Part shown: in pieces, positions 35,613-46,588 of the stretch | How positions within the stretch are numbered: position 1 is the first letter of the stretch | How the letters are laid out: each line of letters begins with the position of its first letter | Assembly (NCBI GenBank): GCA_023229685.1 | Contig: JALNYT010000013.1 | Coordinates: 1 to 53,439, forward strand | Source: Sulfuritalea sp. | GTDB lineage: Bacteria > Pseudomonadota > Gammaproteobacteria > Burkholderiales > Rhodocyclaceae | Length of the DNA stretch: 53,439 nucleotides | Direction of reading: 5' to 3' | Made by a program: the position numbers and the translations under genes | The notes under the pieces: model-generated | Database searches by the model: none | Seen by the model: only the letters and a program-made list of their open reading frames with translations | Told to the model about the DNA's origin: nothing

Positions 35613-37697
35613 ATGCCGAACTCGCGCCGATTTCGCAACGAACAGTTCCTCAATCGCGAGCTATCCCTGCTCGCCTTCAACCGGCGCGTTCTCGCCCAGG
35701 CCGCCGACAGCCGGGTACCGTTGCTGGAGCGGCTGCGCTTTCTGTGCATCGTCTCCTCCAATCTTGACGAGTTCTTCGAAATCCGCGTCGCCGGCCTCAA
35801 GGAACAGATCAAGCTGGGCAGCCACGCCGCCGGCGCGGACGGCCTGCCACCACTGGATGTGTTTCGCCGCCTGACCGAACAGGCGCACCAACTGATCGCC
35901 GAGCAGTACGCACTGCTGAACGAAGCGATACTCCCGGCACTTGAAAAGGAGGGCATCGCGTTCTTTCGGCGCAGCCTTTGGAACGACGCTCAACGCGCCT
36001 GGATACGCGAATTCTTCGTCAAGGAAGTGATGCCGGTGCTGACCCCGATCGGACTCGATCCCTCCCATCCTTTCCCGCGCGTGCTGAACAAGAGCCTCAA
36101 CTTTGCCGTTGAACTGGAAGGAACCGACGCCTTCGGCCGCAGTTCGGGCGCCGCCATTGTTCAGGCGCCACGCGCGCTGCCGCGAGTCATTCAGGTACCC
36201 AAGGAACTTTGCGGGGTCGATTACGGTTTTGTCTTTCTGTCATCGGTGGTCCATGAATACGTCGGCGAAATGTTCGCCGGCATGAACGTTCTCGGCTGCT
36301 ATCAGTTCCGCGTTACGCGCAATTCCGATCTGTTTGTCGATGACGAGGAAGTGAAGAACCTGCGCATCGCGTTGCAGGGCGAACTGCCGCAACGCCACTT
36401 TGGTGATGCCGTACGCCTGGAAGTGGCCGACAATTGTTCGGAGATCATGACCGACTTTCTGCTGCAGCAGTTCGGCCTGGCGCGCAACGACCTCTATCGC
36501 GTGCCGGGCATCGTCAATCTGGTGCGGCTGATGTCGGTACCCGATCAGGTGGATCGCCCCGATCTCATGTATCCGCTGTTCCAGCCCGGCCTGCCCAAAG
36601 TGCTGACCAAGCGTTACGACATTTTCGCCAGCATCCGCAGACAAGACATCCTGATGCATCACCCGTTTCAGTCTTTCACCCCGGTCATCCAGCTGTTGCA
36701 GCAGGCGGCGGACGACCCTCAGGTGGTGGCGATCAAAATGACCGTGTATCGCACCGGCACCGACTCGGTACTCATGGAACATCTGCTGCGCGCTGCGGAG
36801 ACAGGCAAGGAAGTCACGGTGGTGGTGGAACTGATGGCACGCTTCGAGGAGGAAGCCAATCTTTCCATCGCGGCGCGGCTGGAAGAAGTGGGGGCCCATG
36901 TGGTCTACGGCGTGGTCGGCTACAAGACCCATGCCAAGATGCTGATGGTATTGCGGCGCGAAGATCAGGGCTACCGCCGCTACATACACCTCGGCACCGG
37001 CAACTACCATCCGCGCACCACGCGCTTCTATACGGACTTTGGCCTGATGACCGCCAACCCGGAGATCGGGAACGACGTCAACGAGGTATTCAAGCAGCTT
37101 ACCGGCCTGGGCAAGGCCAGCGCCCTGAAGCACCTGTGGCAGGCGCCGTTTTCCCTCCATCCGAAGATGCTGGCGGCGATCCGCGCCGAGACCGAGGCAG
37201 CCAGTGCGGGCAAGCCGGCGCGCATCATCGCCAAAATGAACGCCCTGCTCGAACCTGAGATCATTGCGGCCTTGTATGAGGCCAGCGCGGCTGGCGTCAC
37301 CGTCGACCTGATCATCCGCGGCGTTTGCTCGCTACGGCCCGGAGTGAAAGGCCTCTCGGAAAACATCCGGGTTCGCTCGGTGATCGGGCGCTTTCTTGAG
37401 CATCACCGCATTTTCTATTTCCACGCCAACGGCAAGCAGAACATCTACCTTTCCAGCGCCGACTGGATGGAACGCAATTTCTTCCGCCGCATCGAGATCA
37501 GCTTCCCGGTGCTCGAACCCAAACTCAAGCGGCGGGTGCTCAAGGAAGGGCTCAAACCCTATCTCGCCGACAACTGTCAGGCCTGGGAAATGAACGGCAA
37601 CGGCGAATACCGGATCAAGCCGACGCGACGCAGGCGCATCTGCGCTCAGGAACTCCTGATGGCCGACATGGGCGTCAGCGCCATCAGCGTAACGTAA
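35613..37697 (+). CDS. ppk1: Polyphosphate kinase 1
   Basis: A 694-aa polyphosphate kinase. The N-terminus has FLNRELSLLAFNRRVLAQA, and the C-terminal catalytic part has the two phospholipase-D-like His regions KTHAKMLMVLRRE and the IHLGTGNYHPRTTRFYTDFGL segment. It makes polyphosphate reversibly from ATP. Its 3' end overlaps the convergent sppA-like gene by 14 bases. Confidence 0.96.
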   Translation: MPNSRRFRNEQFLNRELSLLAFNRRVLAQAADSRVPLLERLRFLCIVSSNLDEFFEIRVAGLKEQIKLGSHAAGADGLPPLDVFRRLTEQAHQLIAEQYALLNEAILPALEKEGIAFFRRSLWNDAQRAWIREFFVKEVMPVLTPIGLDPSHPFPRVLNKSLNFAVELEGTDAFGRSSGAAIVQAPRALPRVIQVPKELCGVDYGFVFLSSVVHEYVGEMFAGMNVLGCYQFRVTRNSDLFVDDEEVKNLRIALQGELPQRHFGDAVRLEVADNCSEIMTDFLLQQFGLARNDLYRVPGIVNLVRLMSVPDQVDRPDLMYPLFQPGLPKVLTKRYDIFASIRRQDILMHHPFQSFTPVIQLLQQAADDPQVVAIKMTVYRTGTDSVLMEHLLRAAETGKEVTVVVELMARFEEEANLSIAARLEEVGAHVVYGVVGYKTHAKMLMVLRREDQGYRRYIHLGTGNYHPRTTRFYTDFGLMTANPEIGNDVNEVFKQLTGLGKASALKHLWQAPFSLHPKMLAAIRAETEAASAGKPARIIAKMNALLEPEIIAALYEASAAGVTVDLIIRGVCSLRPGVKGLSENIRVRSVIGRFLEHHRIFYFHANGKQNIYLSSADWMERNFFRRIEISFPVLEPKLKRRVLKEGLKPYLADNCQAWEMNGNGEYRIKPTRRRRICAQELLMADMGVSAISVT

Positions 37698-38628
37698 AGC
37701 CCGTCAGAACGTTTGCCATGCTCTCGGCCATGTCCACGCCGAACTGTTTGGCAAACTTTTCGGCAAGGTTCTGCTTGACGCTGAAATCACGCACATCGCT
37801 CGCCTTGAAAACATCGCGCGCGACGCTATCGACAGTGCCGTAACCGTCGGCCAGACCCATTTCGATGCTCTTGGCGCCGGTCCACATCAGGCCGGAAAAC
37901 ATGTCGGGCGTTTCCTTGAGCCTCTTGCCGCGGCCTTTTCTCACCACATCGATGAATTGCGCGTGGACTTCGCTCAGCATCTGCTTGGCATGATCCTTGT
38001 GTTGTTCATTTTGCGGCGAAAAAGGATCGAGAAAGCCCTTACTCTCTCCCGCAGTCAGCAGCCGCCGCTCGACGCCAAGCTTTTCCATGGTGCCGGTAAA
38101 ACCAAAGCCATCCATCAGCACGCCGATGGAGCCAATGATGCTTGCCTTGTCCACGAAGATCTTGTCCGCTGCCGCCGCAACGTAGTAGCCGCCGGAAGCG
38201 CAGACATCCTCGACCACGACGTGAAGCGGAATGTCCGGATGCGCTGCGCGCAAGCGACGCATTTCGTCGTTGATGATTCCTGACTGGACCGGGCTGCCGC
38301 CTGGACTGTTGATGCGCAGAATCACCCCCGCCGTATGCTTGTCCTCGAAGGCCGCCTGCAGGCCGCTGACGATATGCTCGGCATTGGCGTCACCCTTGGC
38401 CTTGATGACACCGTTCAGACTCACCAAAGCGGTGAATTTGGCTCCATCGGCGAGTTTGTCGGCCTGTCCCCAGTCCACCACGAAACCAAGAATCACCGCC
38501 ACATAGCCGAACCCGAGCAACTTGAAAAAGATGCCCCAGCGGCGACCGCGCCGCTGCTCGGTGAGGGCTTCAAGCGCAAGCTTCTCGAGAACCTTGCGTT
38601 CCCACTGCGTATCATTGCTATCCGACAC
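37684..38628 (-). CDS. S49-family signal peptide peptidase (SppA36-like)
   Basis: A 314-aa membrane-anchored protease: one N-terminal helix (LLGFGYVAVILGFVVDW) followed by a single S49 domain with VILRINSPGGSPVQSG and the nucleophile in VCASGGYYVAAAADKI. I chose the GTG at 38628, spaced eight bases after GAGGAAGG; a TTG at 38646 is the alternative. It overlaps the Rieske gene by 11 bases. It digests cleaved signal peptides or membrane proteins. Confidence 0.88.
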   Translation of the reverse strand: MSDSNDTQWERKVLEKLALEALTEQRRGRRWGIFFKLLGFGYVAVILGFVVDWGQADKLADGAKFTALVSLNGVIKAKGDANAEHIVSGLQAAFEDKHTAGVILRINSPGGSPVQSGIINDEMRRLRAAHPDIPLHVVVEDVCASGGYYVAAAADKIFVDKASIIGSIGVLMDGFGFTGTMEKLGVERRLLTAGESKGFLDPFSPQNEQHKDHAKQMLSEVHAQFIDVVRKGRGKRLKETPDMFSGLMWTGAKSIEMGLADGYGTVDSVARDVFKASDVRDFSVKQNLAEKFAKQFGVDMAESMANVLTGFTLR

Positions 38629-38977
38629 TTTCCTGACCTTCCTCAATCAATAAGATTTGCCCGTCATTCTCAATCACAGACAAGGCGGTGAGGCCTTTGC
38701 CATTGCAACGCCCACCTAGACAACGCCCTGATTCCGGCGCATACAACGCGCCGTGTGTAGCGCAAATCAAGTATAAGCCTGAATGATCGAAGAACTCGCC
38801 TTGTTGCCAGTCCATTTCTACCGGCACATGGGCGCAGCGGTTCAGATAGGCATGAACCCGGCCGCGAAAACGCACGACAAAGGCCGGTTCGCTAACTCCG
38901 TGGCGCTCCGCCGTGAAACGTACGCCGGGTCCGCCCTCGACCAATTCCGCGCTGGCGCAGATCAGGTGCTGCTTCAA
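38618..38977 (-). CDS. Rieske [2Fe-2S] protein
   Basis: A 119-aa single-domain Rieske protein with both ligand pairs: Cys48-x-His50 in NRCAHVP and Cys72-x2-His75 in CATHGALY. The best start is a TTG at 38977, which overlaps the HAD stop as TTGA and has AAGAGG just upstream; no ATG is in frame nearby. Small Rieske proteins of this kind are conserved between the rluC-linked HAD gene and sppA in betaproteobacteria; their redox partner is unknown. Confidence 0.88.
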   Translation of the reverse strand: MKQHLICASAELVEGGPGVRFTAERHGVSEPAFVVRFRGRVHAYLNRCAHVPVEMDWQQGEFFDHSGLYLICATHGALYAPESGRCLGGRCNGKGLTALSVIENDGQILLIEEGQESVG

Positions 38978-39630
38978 GCCTCTTGTCGCAGCCACGCCGC
39001 CAATTCGGCCACATTGGCCGCACAATAAATAGGGGCTTCCGCCTCCAGTGCCACGCGCGGATGAGCGCCGTAGGCCACGCCCAGCGCGGCCACACCGGCG
39101 TTGCGGGCCATCAGCAGATCATGCGTGGTATCGCCGATCATCAGGGTTGCATCCGGCTCCACGCCGAACTCCGCCATCAGTTCCTCGAGCATCTGCGGAT
39201 GCGGCTTGGAATGACATTCGTCCGCGCAGCGCGAGGCATGGAAGCGCGGACCCAGCCCGCTGACCGCGAAGGCCCGATCCAGACCTTTGCGTGTCTTGCC
39301 GGTCGCTACGGCCAGATGGTGACCGGCCGCTGCCAACTCGTCGATCAGCGCCTCGGCGCCAGCGAACAACAGCAGATCCTGATCGCGCGACAGATAGTGA
39401 TGACGATAACGCTCTGCGACCTCTTTGTACTGTGCCGTCGGCAGGTCAGGCAAGGCGTGGCGCAAGGCATCGATCAGGCCGAGACCGATGATGTGCTGCG
39501 CGCGCTCGTCGGATGGCTCCGGAATACCCAGATCCCGCGCCGCCGCCTGGATGCTGGCGACGATGGCACCCGTCGAATCCATGAGAGTACCGTCCCAGTC
39601 GAAGACGATCAGTTCAAAACGCTTGGCCAT
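38974..39630 (-). CDS. HAD-family phosphatase (Gph-like)
   Basis: A 218-aa HAD hydrolase. Motif I is IVFDWDGTLMDS, motif II VATGKTRKG, and the C-terminal motifs are SKPHPQML and MIGDTTHDLLMARNAG. The sequence is like phosphoglycolate phosphatase or pyrophosphatase PpaX. The start at 39630 lies inside the end of rluC (17-base overlap). A longer open frame to 39750 is antisense-like and rejected. Confidence 0.9.
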   Translation of the reverse strand: MAKRFELIVFDWDGTLMDSTGAIVASIQAAARDLGIPEPSDERAQHIIGLGLIDALRHALPDLPTAQYKEVAERYRHHYLSRDQDLLLFAGAEALIDELAAAGHHLAVATGKTRKGLDRAFAVSGLGPRFHASRCADECHSKPHPQMLEELMAEFGVEPDATLMIGDTTHDLLMARNAGVAALGVAYGAHPRVALEAEAPIYCAANVAELAAWLRQEA

Positions 39631-40576
39631 AATCCCTTTTCTCGTTTCTATCGAGCTTTTCGGTAAAGCTGCGCAATTCCACCGGCAGCGGCGATTCGAG
39701 TTCCACGGGCGCCCCGGACAGCGGATGCGGCAGCGCAAGCTTCGCCGCATGCAGGAACATGCGGCCGAGCCCGGTCTTCTGCAAGGCCTTGTTCAACGGA
39801 AAATCGCCATACTTGTCATCGCCGGCGATCGGGAAGCCCAGATGCGCAAGGTGTACGCGAATCTGGTGCGTCCGCCCCGTCTTCAGCTCCACCTCGACCA
39901 GACTGAAGTTCTCCCAGCGCGCCACCAGCCGCACGATGGAATGCGACGCCTTGCCCTCGGGATTGACGCTGACCCGTCGTTCGCCCTCCGCCGTCAGGTA
40001 TTTGTGCAAGGGCAGGCGAACATGTTGCAGTTCGTTGCGCCAACGGCCCTTGACCAGCGCCAGATAACGCTTGCTGATACCGCCGTCGCGAAACTGGTCG
40101 TGCAGTTTGGTCAGCGCCATGCGCTTCTTGGCCACCACGAGAAGGCCCGAGGTATCCCGATCCAGTCGGTGCGCCAGTTCCAGAAACTTGGCCAGCGGCC
40201 GCGCGCGGCGCAACTGCTCGATGACCCCGAAGGAAACGCCGCTGCCGCCATGCACCGCTACGCCGGCCGGCTTGTCGATTACGATGAGCGCCTCATCTTC
40301 AAACGCGATGTTGAAATCTCTCGCTGGAACAGCGGCTTGCGACGGCCGCTCGGCGGTTCGCATGGGCGGCACCCGCACCCGGTCGCCGAGCTGAAGCCGA
40401 TACTCGGCCTGCACGCGGCCCTTATTCACCCGCACCTCGCCGCTACGCACGATGCGATAGATGTGGCTCTTCGGCACGCCCTTGGCGATGCGCAGCAGGA
40501 AATTGTCGAGGCGCTGGCCTTCGGACTCCTCGCCGACCTCAAGCCATGTAACCGAATCTTTGCTTAAGTCCTTCAT
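39614..40576 (-). CDS. rluC: 23S rRNA pseudouridine synthase RluC
   Basis: A 320-aa enzyme with an N-terminal S4 domain (RLDNFLLRIAKGVPKSHIYRIVRSGEVRVNKGR) and the catalytic motif AHRLDRDTSGLLV with the nucleophilic Asp. It modifies 23S rRNA. The ATG at 40576 is preferred to a TTG at 40582. It is divergent from rne, as in many proteobacteria, and the rne promoter overlaps its first codons. Confidence 0.93.
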   Translation of the reverse strand: MKDLSKDSVTWLEVGEESEGQRLDNFLLRIAKGVPKSHIYRIVRSGEVRVNKGRVQAEYRLQLGDRVRVPPMRTAERPSQAAVPARDFNIAFEDEALIVIDKPAGVAVHGGSGVSFGVIEQLRRARPLAKFLELAHRLDRDTSGLLVVAKKRMALTKLHDQFRDGGISKRYLALVKGRWRNELQHVRLPLHKYLTAEGERRVSVNPEGKASHSIVRLVARWENFSLVEVELKTGRTHQIRVHLAHLGFPIAGDDKYGDFPLNKALQKTGLGRMFLHAAKLALPHPLSGAPVELESPLPVELRSFTEKLDRNEKRDYGQAF

Positions 40577-40588
40577 TTGCAATATACT
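40560..40588 (+). promoter_or_regulatory. Candidate rne promoter
   Basis: TTGCTT (40560-40565) is followed after 17 bases by TATACT (40583-40588). Transcription would begin near 40595 and produce a leader of about 460 bases before the rne ATG. The -35 lies within the first codons of divergent rluC. Confidence 0.5.
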
Positions 40589-40594
40589 GATGAC

Positions 40595-41053
40595 TTGGTT
40601 AGCCGTCCCGAGACGGTGTGCCCGGCGGCCCGAAGTGGCGTCGGTGGCACGGATCCCGGGGTGTTGTTGCCGCCATTGCAGTGTCGCTTGTCAGCGATCG
40701 AATGCATGGAGGCAACAAGGGCGCGAAAGCAGCAGAAGACAGCCGCCGGACTTCACAACTCCGACCGGTAACGCGACCAGCCGACCACAGGGTGTTTCGC
40801 TCGCCCGAAAGAGCGATACTACTTGATTGCGCGCTACACACGCACAGAATTGGGCACAGATTGCCGGCCGCTGACCATGAGTCAACAGCCGCCTTACCGA
40901 AGACAAGTCATTTAACCCGTTTGCCACGCTACACCATAGGCACCATGAAAACGCCGAACCAACCGCAAACCCGAGGCACACTGCCCGCGTCCTGACGCCC
41001 GCAGTGTGCGACTTGTCGTGCCCGCCTGCCAGTGAATGCGCGCGGGAGCACAC
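40595..41053 (+). promoter_or_regulatory. Long structured rne 5' leader
   Basis: A 460-base stretch with no convincing gene lies between rluC and rne. It contains a hairpin at its start (CCGTC-CCGA-GACGG, 40603-40616) and a perfect 9-bp hairpin GCACACTGC/GCAGTGTGC with a 16-base loop (40976-41009) shortly before the ribosome-binding site GGGAG. In E. coli a long rne leader is the sensor through which RNase E cleaves and limits its own mRNA. A similar role is likely here, by position and structure only. Confidence 0.5.
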
Positions 41054-43831
41054 ATGAAACGCATGCTTTTCAATGCGACGCAGGCTGAGGAACTCCGCGT
41101 CGCGATCGTTGATGGTCAGAAACTGATTGACCTCGACATCGAATCAGCCAACAAGGAACAACGCAAGAGCAACATCTACAAGGCCGTCATCACGCGCATC
41201 GAGCCGAGTCTCGAAGCCGCTTTTGTAGACTATGGCGCCGAGCGCCATGGCTTTCTGCCGTTCAAGGAGATTTCCCGCACCTATTTCAAGCCCGGCGTCG
41301 ACGCCGGTAAGGCGCGCATCCAGGACGTCCTCAGCAATGGCCAGGAACTCATCGTCCAGGTCGAAAAGGACGAGCGCGGCAACAAGGGCGCTGCGCTGAC
41401 CACCTATGTTTCGCTGGCCGGCCGCTACCTGGTGCTGATGCCGAACAACCCGCGTGGCGGCGGCGTCTCGCGTCGCGTCGAGGGTGATGACCGGCAGGAA
41501 CTGCGCGAAATCATGGACCAACTGATCGTTCCGGCCGGAACCAGCTTGATCGCCCGTACCGCAGGCATTGGCCGCGGACTGGAAGAACTGCAGTGGGACC
41601 TGAACTACCTGCTGCAACTCTGGGCCGCCATCGATGGTGCGTCCAAAGCACAGAACGGCGCTTTCCTCATCTATCAGGAATCCAGCCTCGTCATCCGCGC
41701 CATCCGCGACTACTTCCATTCGGAGATCGGCGAAATTCTGATTGATACCGATGAAATCTTCGAACAGGCGCAGCAGTTCATGGCGCATGTGATGCCGGGA
41801 ACTGTGAATCGCGTCAAGCGTTACCACGACGACGTGCCACTGTTCTCGCGTTTCCAGATCGAACACCAGATCGAATCGGCCTACTCGCGGCAGGTCACAC
41901 TGCCCTCGGGTGGTGCGATCGTCATCGACCATACCGAAGCGCTGGTGTCGGTCGACGTCAACTCTGGCCGTGCCACCAAGGGCAGCGATATCGAGGAAAC
42001 GGCATTGCGCACCAACTGCGAAGCCGCCGACGAAATCGCCCGCCAGTTGCGCTTGCGCGACCTCGGCGGTCTGATCGTAATCGACTTCATCGACATGGAA
42101 TCGGCCAAGAACCAGCGTGAAGTGGAGAATCGCCTGCGCGACGCCCTGCATTTCGACCGCGCCCGGGTCCAGACCGGCAAGATCAGCCGTTTCGGCCTGC
42201 TCGAACTGTCACGCCAGCGCCTGCGTCCGGCGCTCGCCGAAACCAGCTACATCACCTGCCCGCGCTGTACCGGCACCGGCCACATCCGCAGCACCGAATC
42301 CGCCGCGCTGCACATCCTGCGCATCCTCGAAGAGGAAGCCATGAAGGAAAACACCGGCGCGCTGCACTGCCAGGTTCCGGTCGATGTGGCCACCTTCCTG
42401 CTCAATGAGAAGCGCGTCGATATCTCCCGCATCGAGATGCGCCACCGCGTCAATCTGGTGATCGTGCCCAACCGCCACCTCGAGACGCCGGCGCATGAAA
42501 TCGTTCGCCTGCGCCATGATCAGTTGAACGCCGAGGGCATCGCCCTCGCCAGCTACCAGATGGCGGAAAAACCGGTTGAAGAAGCCTACCAGCCACCTTC
42601 CACGCAAACCGAAGCGAAGCCGGTGCGGATTGAAGCCGCGGTGAAGGGCATCACTCCCGATCAGCCGGCGCCGATCGTCGAGCCCAAGGCAGCTCCGCTC
42701 CTGATCCAGCCCGCAGCGGCAAACAAAGGCGGCTTCTTCGCCCGGGTTGTCGCCTTCTTCCTGGGAGATGAGAAGGCGGCAGCACCTGTCGCCAGTGCTG
42801 AAAAAACGGACAAGCCGCCGCGCCGTGAAGGTGGACGCGACCGCAACCGGGATGGCAATCGCGAAGGTGGTCGCGGTGGACGCGACCGCAACAGTCGCCG
42901 CGACGGGCGCGATACTCGCGAAGGCGGCGAACGCAAGGAACGCAGCGAGCAGACGCCGCGCCCTCAGGGCAAGCGCGACGAAACACAAGCCGAAGGCAGC
43001 AACCGCCGCCCACGCGATGGTCGCAACGAACCGCGCGAGCCGAGAGAAGCACGCGAGCCGAAGGAAGTCCGCGAGCCTAGGGAGGCGCGTGAACCGCGTC
43101 CCCCGCGCGAACCCAAGGAGCCGAGAGAGCCGAGAGAACCACGCGCACCGCGCGGCGATGCAAACGCCGTACAAAACGCCGTGTCGCCAGCGCCGACTCC
43201 TGGCCACGAAAACGGTCCAGCCACCAGCCAGGACGGTGAAGCCCGCAGCGGACGCCGAACTCGTGGTCGCGGTCGTGGACGAGGTCGCAGCGAAGAAGGC
43301 AGCACACCAGAAGCCGCAGCAGGCGGACTCGTCGCGGATCAAACCAACGAGTTCGCCCCTGTCGCGACGGAAGCCGCTGCCCCGCAGCCAACCCACGCGC
43401 CGGCCGTCGAGCCGATGGCAGCAGCCCCCGTCGCCGAGGTAGTTGTTGCCCCTGTGGCCCGTGTAGAGCCGGTACCGGTCGCTGCCGAACCGGTCGCCCC
43501 GACCGCCGTAGTGGTCGCAGAGCCGATTCCGCTGCCCGTCGCAGCTCCCGCGCCGGCCCCCGCCGCCGAGCCTGCCCCGCAATTCGTCGCGGCGCCGCCT
43601 CAGCCGGTAACTCCCGTTGCCGAACCGATCATTGTTCCGCCGGCGCCGAAACCCGCTCCGGTGGATCTTTCGGGATCGCTGCAACAGGCGGGTCTGGTCA
43701 TGATTGAAACCAGCCATGCGACACCGGCCGCTGACGCCTTTGCACCGGCACAGCCCCTCGGCCGCAAGCCGAAACCAGCGCCGGTGGTCGTCAACGAACC
43801 CCTGCAGATGGTGGAAACCAAAAACGACTGA
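41054..43831 (+). CDS. rne: Ribonuclease E
   Basis: A 925-aa endoribonuclease. The N-terminal half has the opening MKRMLFNATQAEELRVAIVD, an S1 domain (~35-125), the 5' sensor, the DNase-I-like catalytic part (SVDVNSGRATKG and LIVIDFIDM) and the Zn-link CPRC (Cys402, Cys405). The C-terminal ~400 residues are disordered: a Lys/Arg/Gly-rich region, an EPRE-type repeat (658-699) and a long Pro/Ala/Val-rich tail that ends in a small conserved motif. GGGAG precedes the ATG. It initiates mRNA decay and matures rRNA and tRNA; the tail would scaffold a degradosome and bind RNA. Confidence 0.95.
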   Translation: MKRMLFNATQAEELRVAIVDGQKLIDLDIESANKEQRKSNIYKAVITRIEPSLEAAFVDYGAERHGFLPFKEISRTYFKPGVDAGKARIQDVLSNGQELIVQVEKDERGNKGAALTTYVSLAGRYLVLMPNNPRGGGVSRRVEGDDRQELREIMDQLIVPAGTSLIARTAGIGRGLEELQWDLNYLLQLWAAIDGASKAQNGAFLIYQESSLVIRAIRDYFHSEIGEILIDTDEIFEQAQQFMAHVMPGTVNRVKRYHDDVPLFSRFQIEHQIESAYSRQVTLPSGGAIVIDHTEALVSVDVNSGRATKGSDIEETALRTNCEAADEIARQLRLRDLGGLIVIDFIDMESAKNQREVENRLRDALHFDRARVQTGKISRFGLLELSRQRLRPALAETSYITCPRCTGTGHIRSTESAALHILRILEEEAMKENTGALHCQVPVDVATFLLNEKRVDISRIEMRHRVNLVIVPNRHLETPAHEIVRLRHDQLNAEGIALASYQMAEKPVEEAYQPPSTQTEAKPVRIEAAVKGITPDQPAPIVEPKAAPLLIQPAAANKGGFFARVVAFFLGDEKAAAPVASAEKTDKPPRREGGRDRNRDGNREGGRGGRDRNSRRDGRDTREGGERKERSEQTPRPQGKRDETQAEGSNRRPRDGRNEPREPREAREPKEVREPREAREPRPPREPKEPREPREPRAPRGDANAVQNAVSPAPTPGHENGPATSQDGEARSGRRTRGRGRGRGRSEEGSTPEAAAGGLVADQTNEFAPVATEAAAPQPTHAPAVEPMAAAPVAEVVVAPVARVEPVPVAAEPVAPTAVVVAEPIPLPVAAPAPAPAAEPAPQFVAAPPQPVTPVAEPIIVPPAPKPAPVDLSGSLQQAGLVMIETSHATPAADAFAPAQPLGRKPKPAPVVVNEPLQMVETKND
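43027..43150 (+). repeat. EPRE/REPK coding repeat in the RNase E tail
   Basis: About ten copies of a 9-12-base unit that encodes (R/K)EPRE, PREA, EPKE and similar groups, near residues 658-699. The result is a run of alternating acidic and basic residues with proline. It is a low-complexity repeat that can vary by slippage. Confidence 0.7.
43176..43198 (-). repeat. Diverged copy of the dispersed 23-bp repeat inside rne
   Basis: Plus-strand ACGCCGTGTCGCC followed by AGCGCCGACT matches the intergenic repeat at 19 of 23 positions, with the last 14 identical. It encodes NAVSPAPT in the disordered tail. Chance similarity in a GC-rich, Ala/Pro-coding region cannot be excluded. Confidence 0.3.
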
Positions 43832-43850
43832 CGCTCGTAATCAGGAAAAG

Positions 43851-43884
43851 CAACGGGCGCCCTGCGAAAGCATGGCGCCCGTTG
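43851..43884. terminator. Terminator hairpin between rne and the phosphatase gene
   Basis: A perfect 11-bp stem CAACGGGCGCC (43851-43861) with its complement (43874-43884) and a 12-base loop lies between two convergent genes. TTCATC follows on the plus strand and CTTTTCC on the minus, so it may serve both. Confidence 0.65.
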
Positions 43885-43888
43885 TTCA

Positions 43889-44394
43889 TCATGTCTCCGG
43901 CGATACGCCGGGGACGGTATCCCGGCGATTCGCGCTCAGTTTCAATATGAGCTGGGTTGCTGCGTCCTCCACCAGATCGAGCACATGTTCAAATCCCTGC
44001 GTACCGCCGTAATAGGGATCTGGAACCTCGTCTTCGTCGAAGCGTTCGCTGAAATCCAGAAACAGCCCGAGCTTTTTTTGATGCGGTTGTGGACAGGCAC
44101 GCTGTAGCAGGTCCAGATGATCGCGATCCATTGCCAGCAGATGATCGAAGCGGATGAAATCGAACTCCGTCACCCGCCGCGCGCGCAAGGGCGCCAGATC
44201 ATAGCCGCGGCGCAAGGCCGCCGCGACTGTGCGCGAATCGGGCGGCTCGCCGATGTGATAGCCGTGGGTGCCCGCCGAATCGAACTCGAACAACTGCTCC
44301 ACACCCATCATCTGCGCCAGGCTTCGCGCCACGCCCTCTGCGGTAGGCGAACGACAAATATTTCCGGTGCACACGAACAGGACCTTATGCCGCG

Positions 44395-44398
<4 letters not shown>
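43889..44398 (-). CDS. Low-molecular-weight protein-tyrosine phosphatase
   Basis: A 169-aa phosphatase with the active-site loop CTGNICRS (Cys10, Arg16) and the general-acid motif VPDPYYGG. The length and ending fit the LMW-PTP family. It overlaps uvrB by four bases (ATGA). Its substrate is unknown; no polysaccharide genes are nearby. Confidence 0.92.
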
Positions 44399-46467
<2,069 letters not shown>

Positions 46468-46588
46468 TGGCTAACCTGTCTGTCCACTTGTGGAAACCGG
46501 GCGCAAGACCTGATCGAAGCCCCCCGGCGATGGGGTATTATTGCTTGTTTTACAGCTTTCCGCCCTTGCCTTCCTCTCTGGAGTTTTC

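Noticed and set aside
43027..43150. CRISPR-like array
   Set aside because: The repeats are short, contiguous and in frame within rne; there are no spacers.
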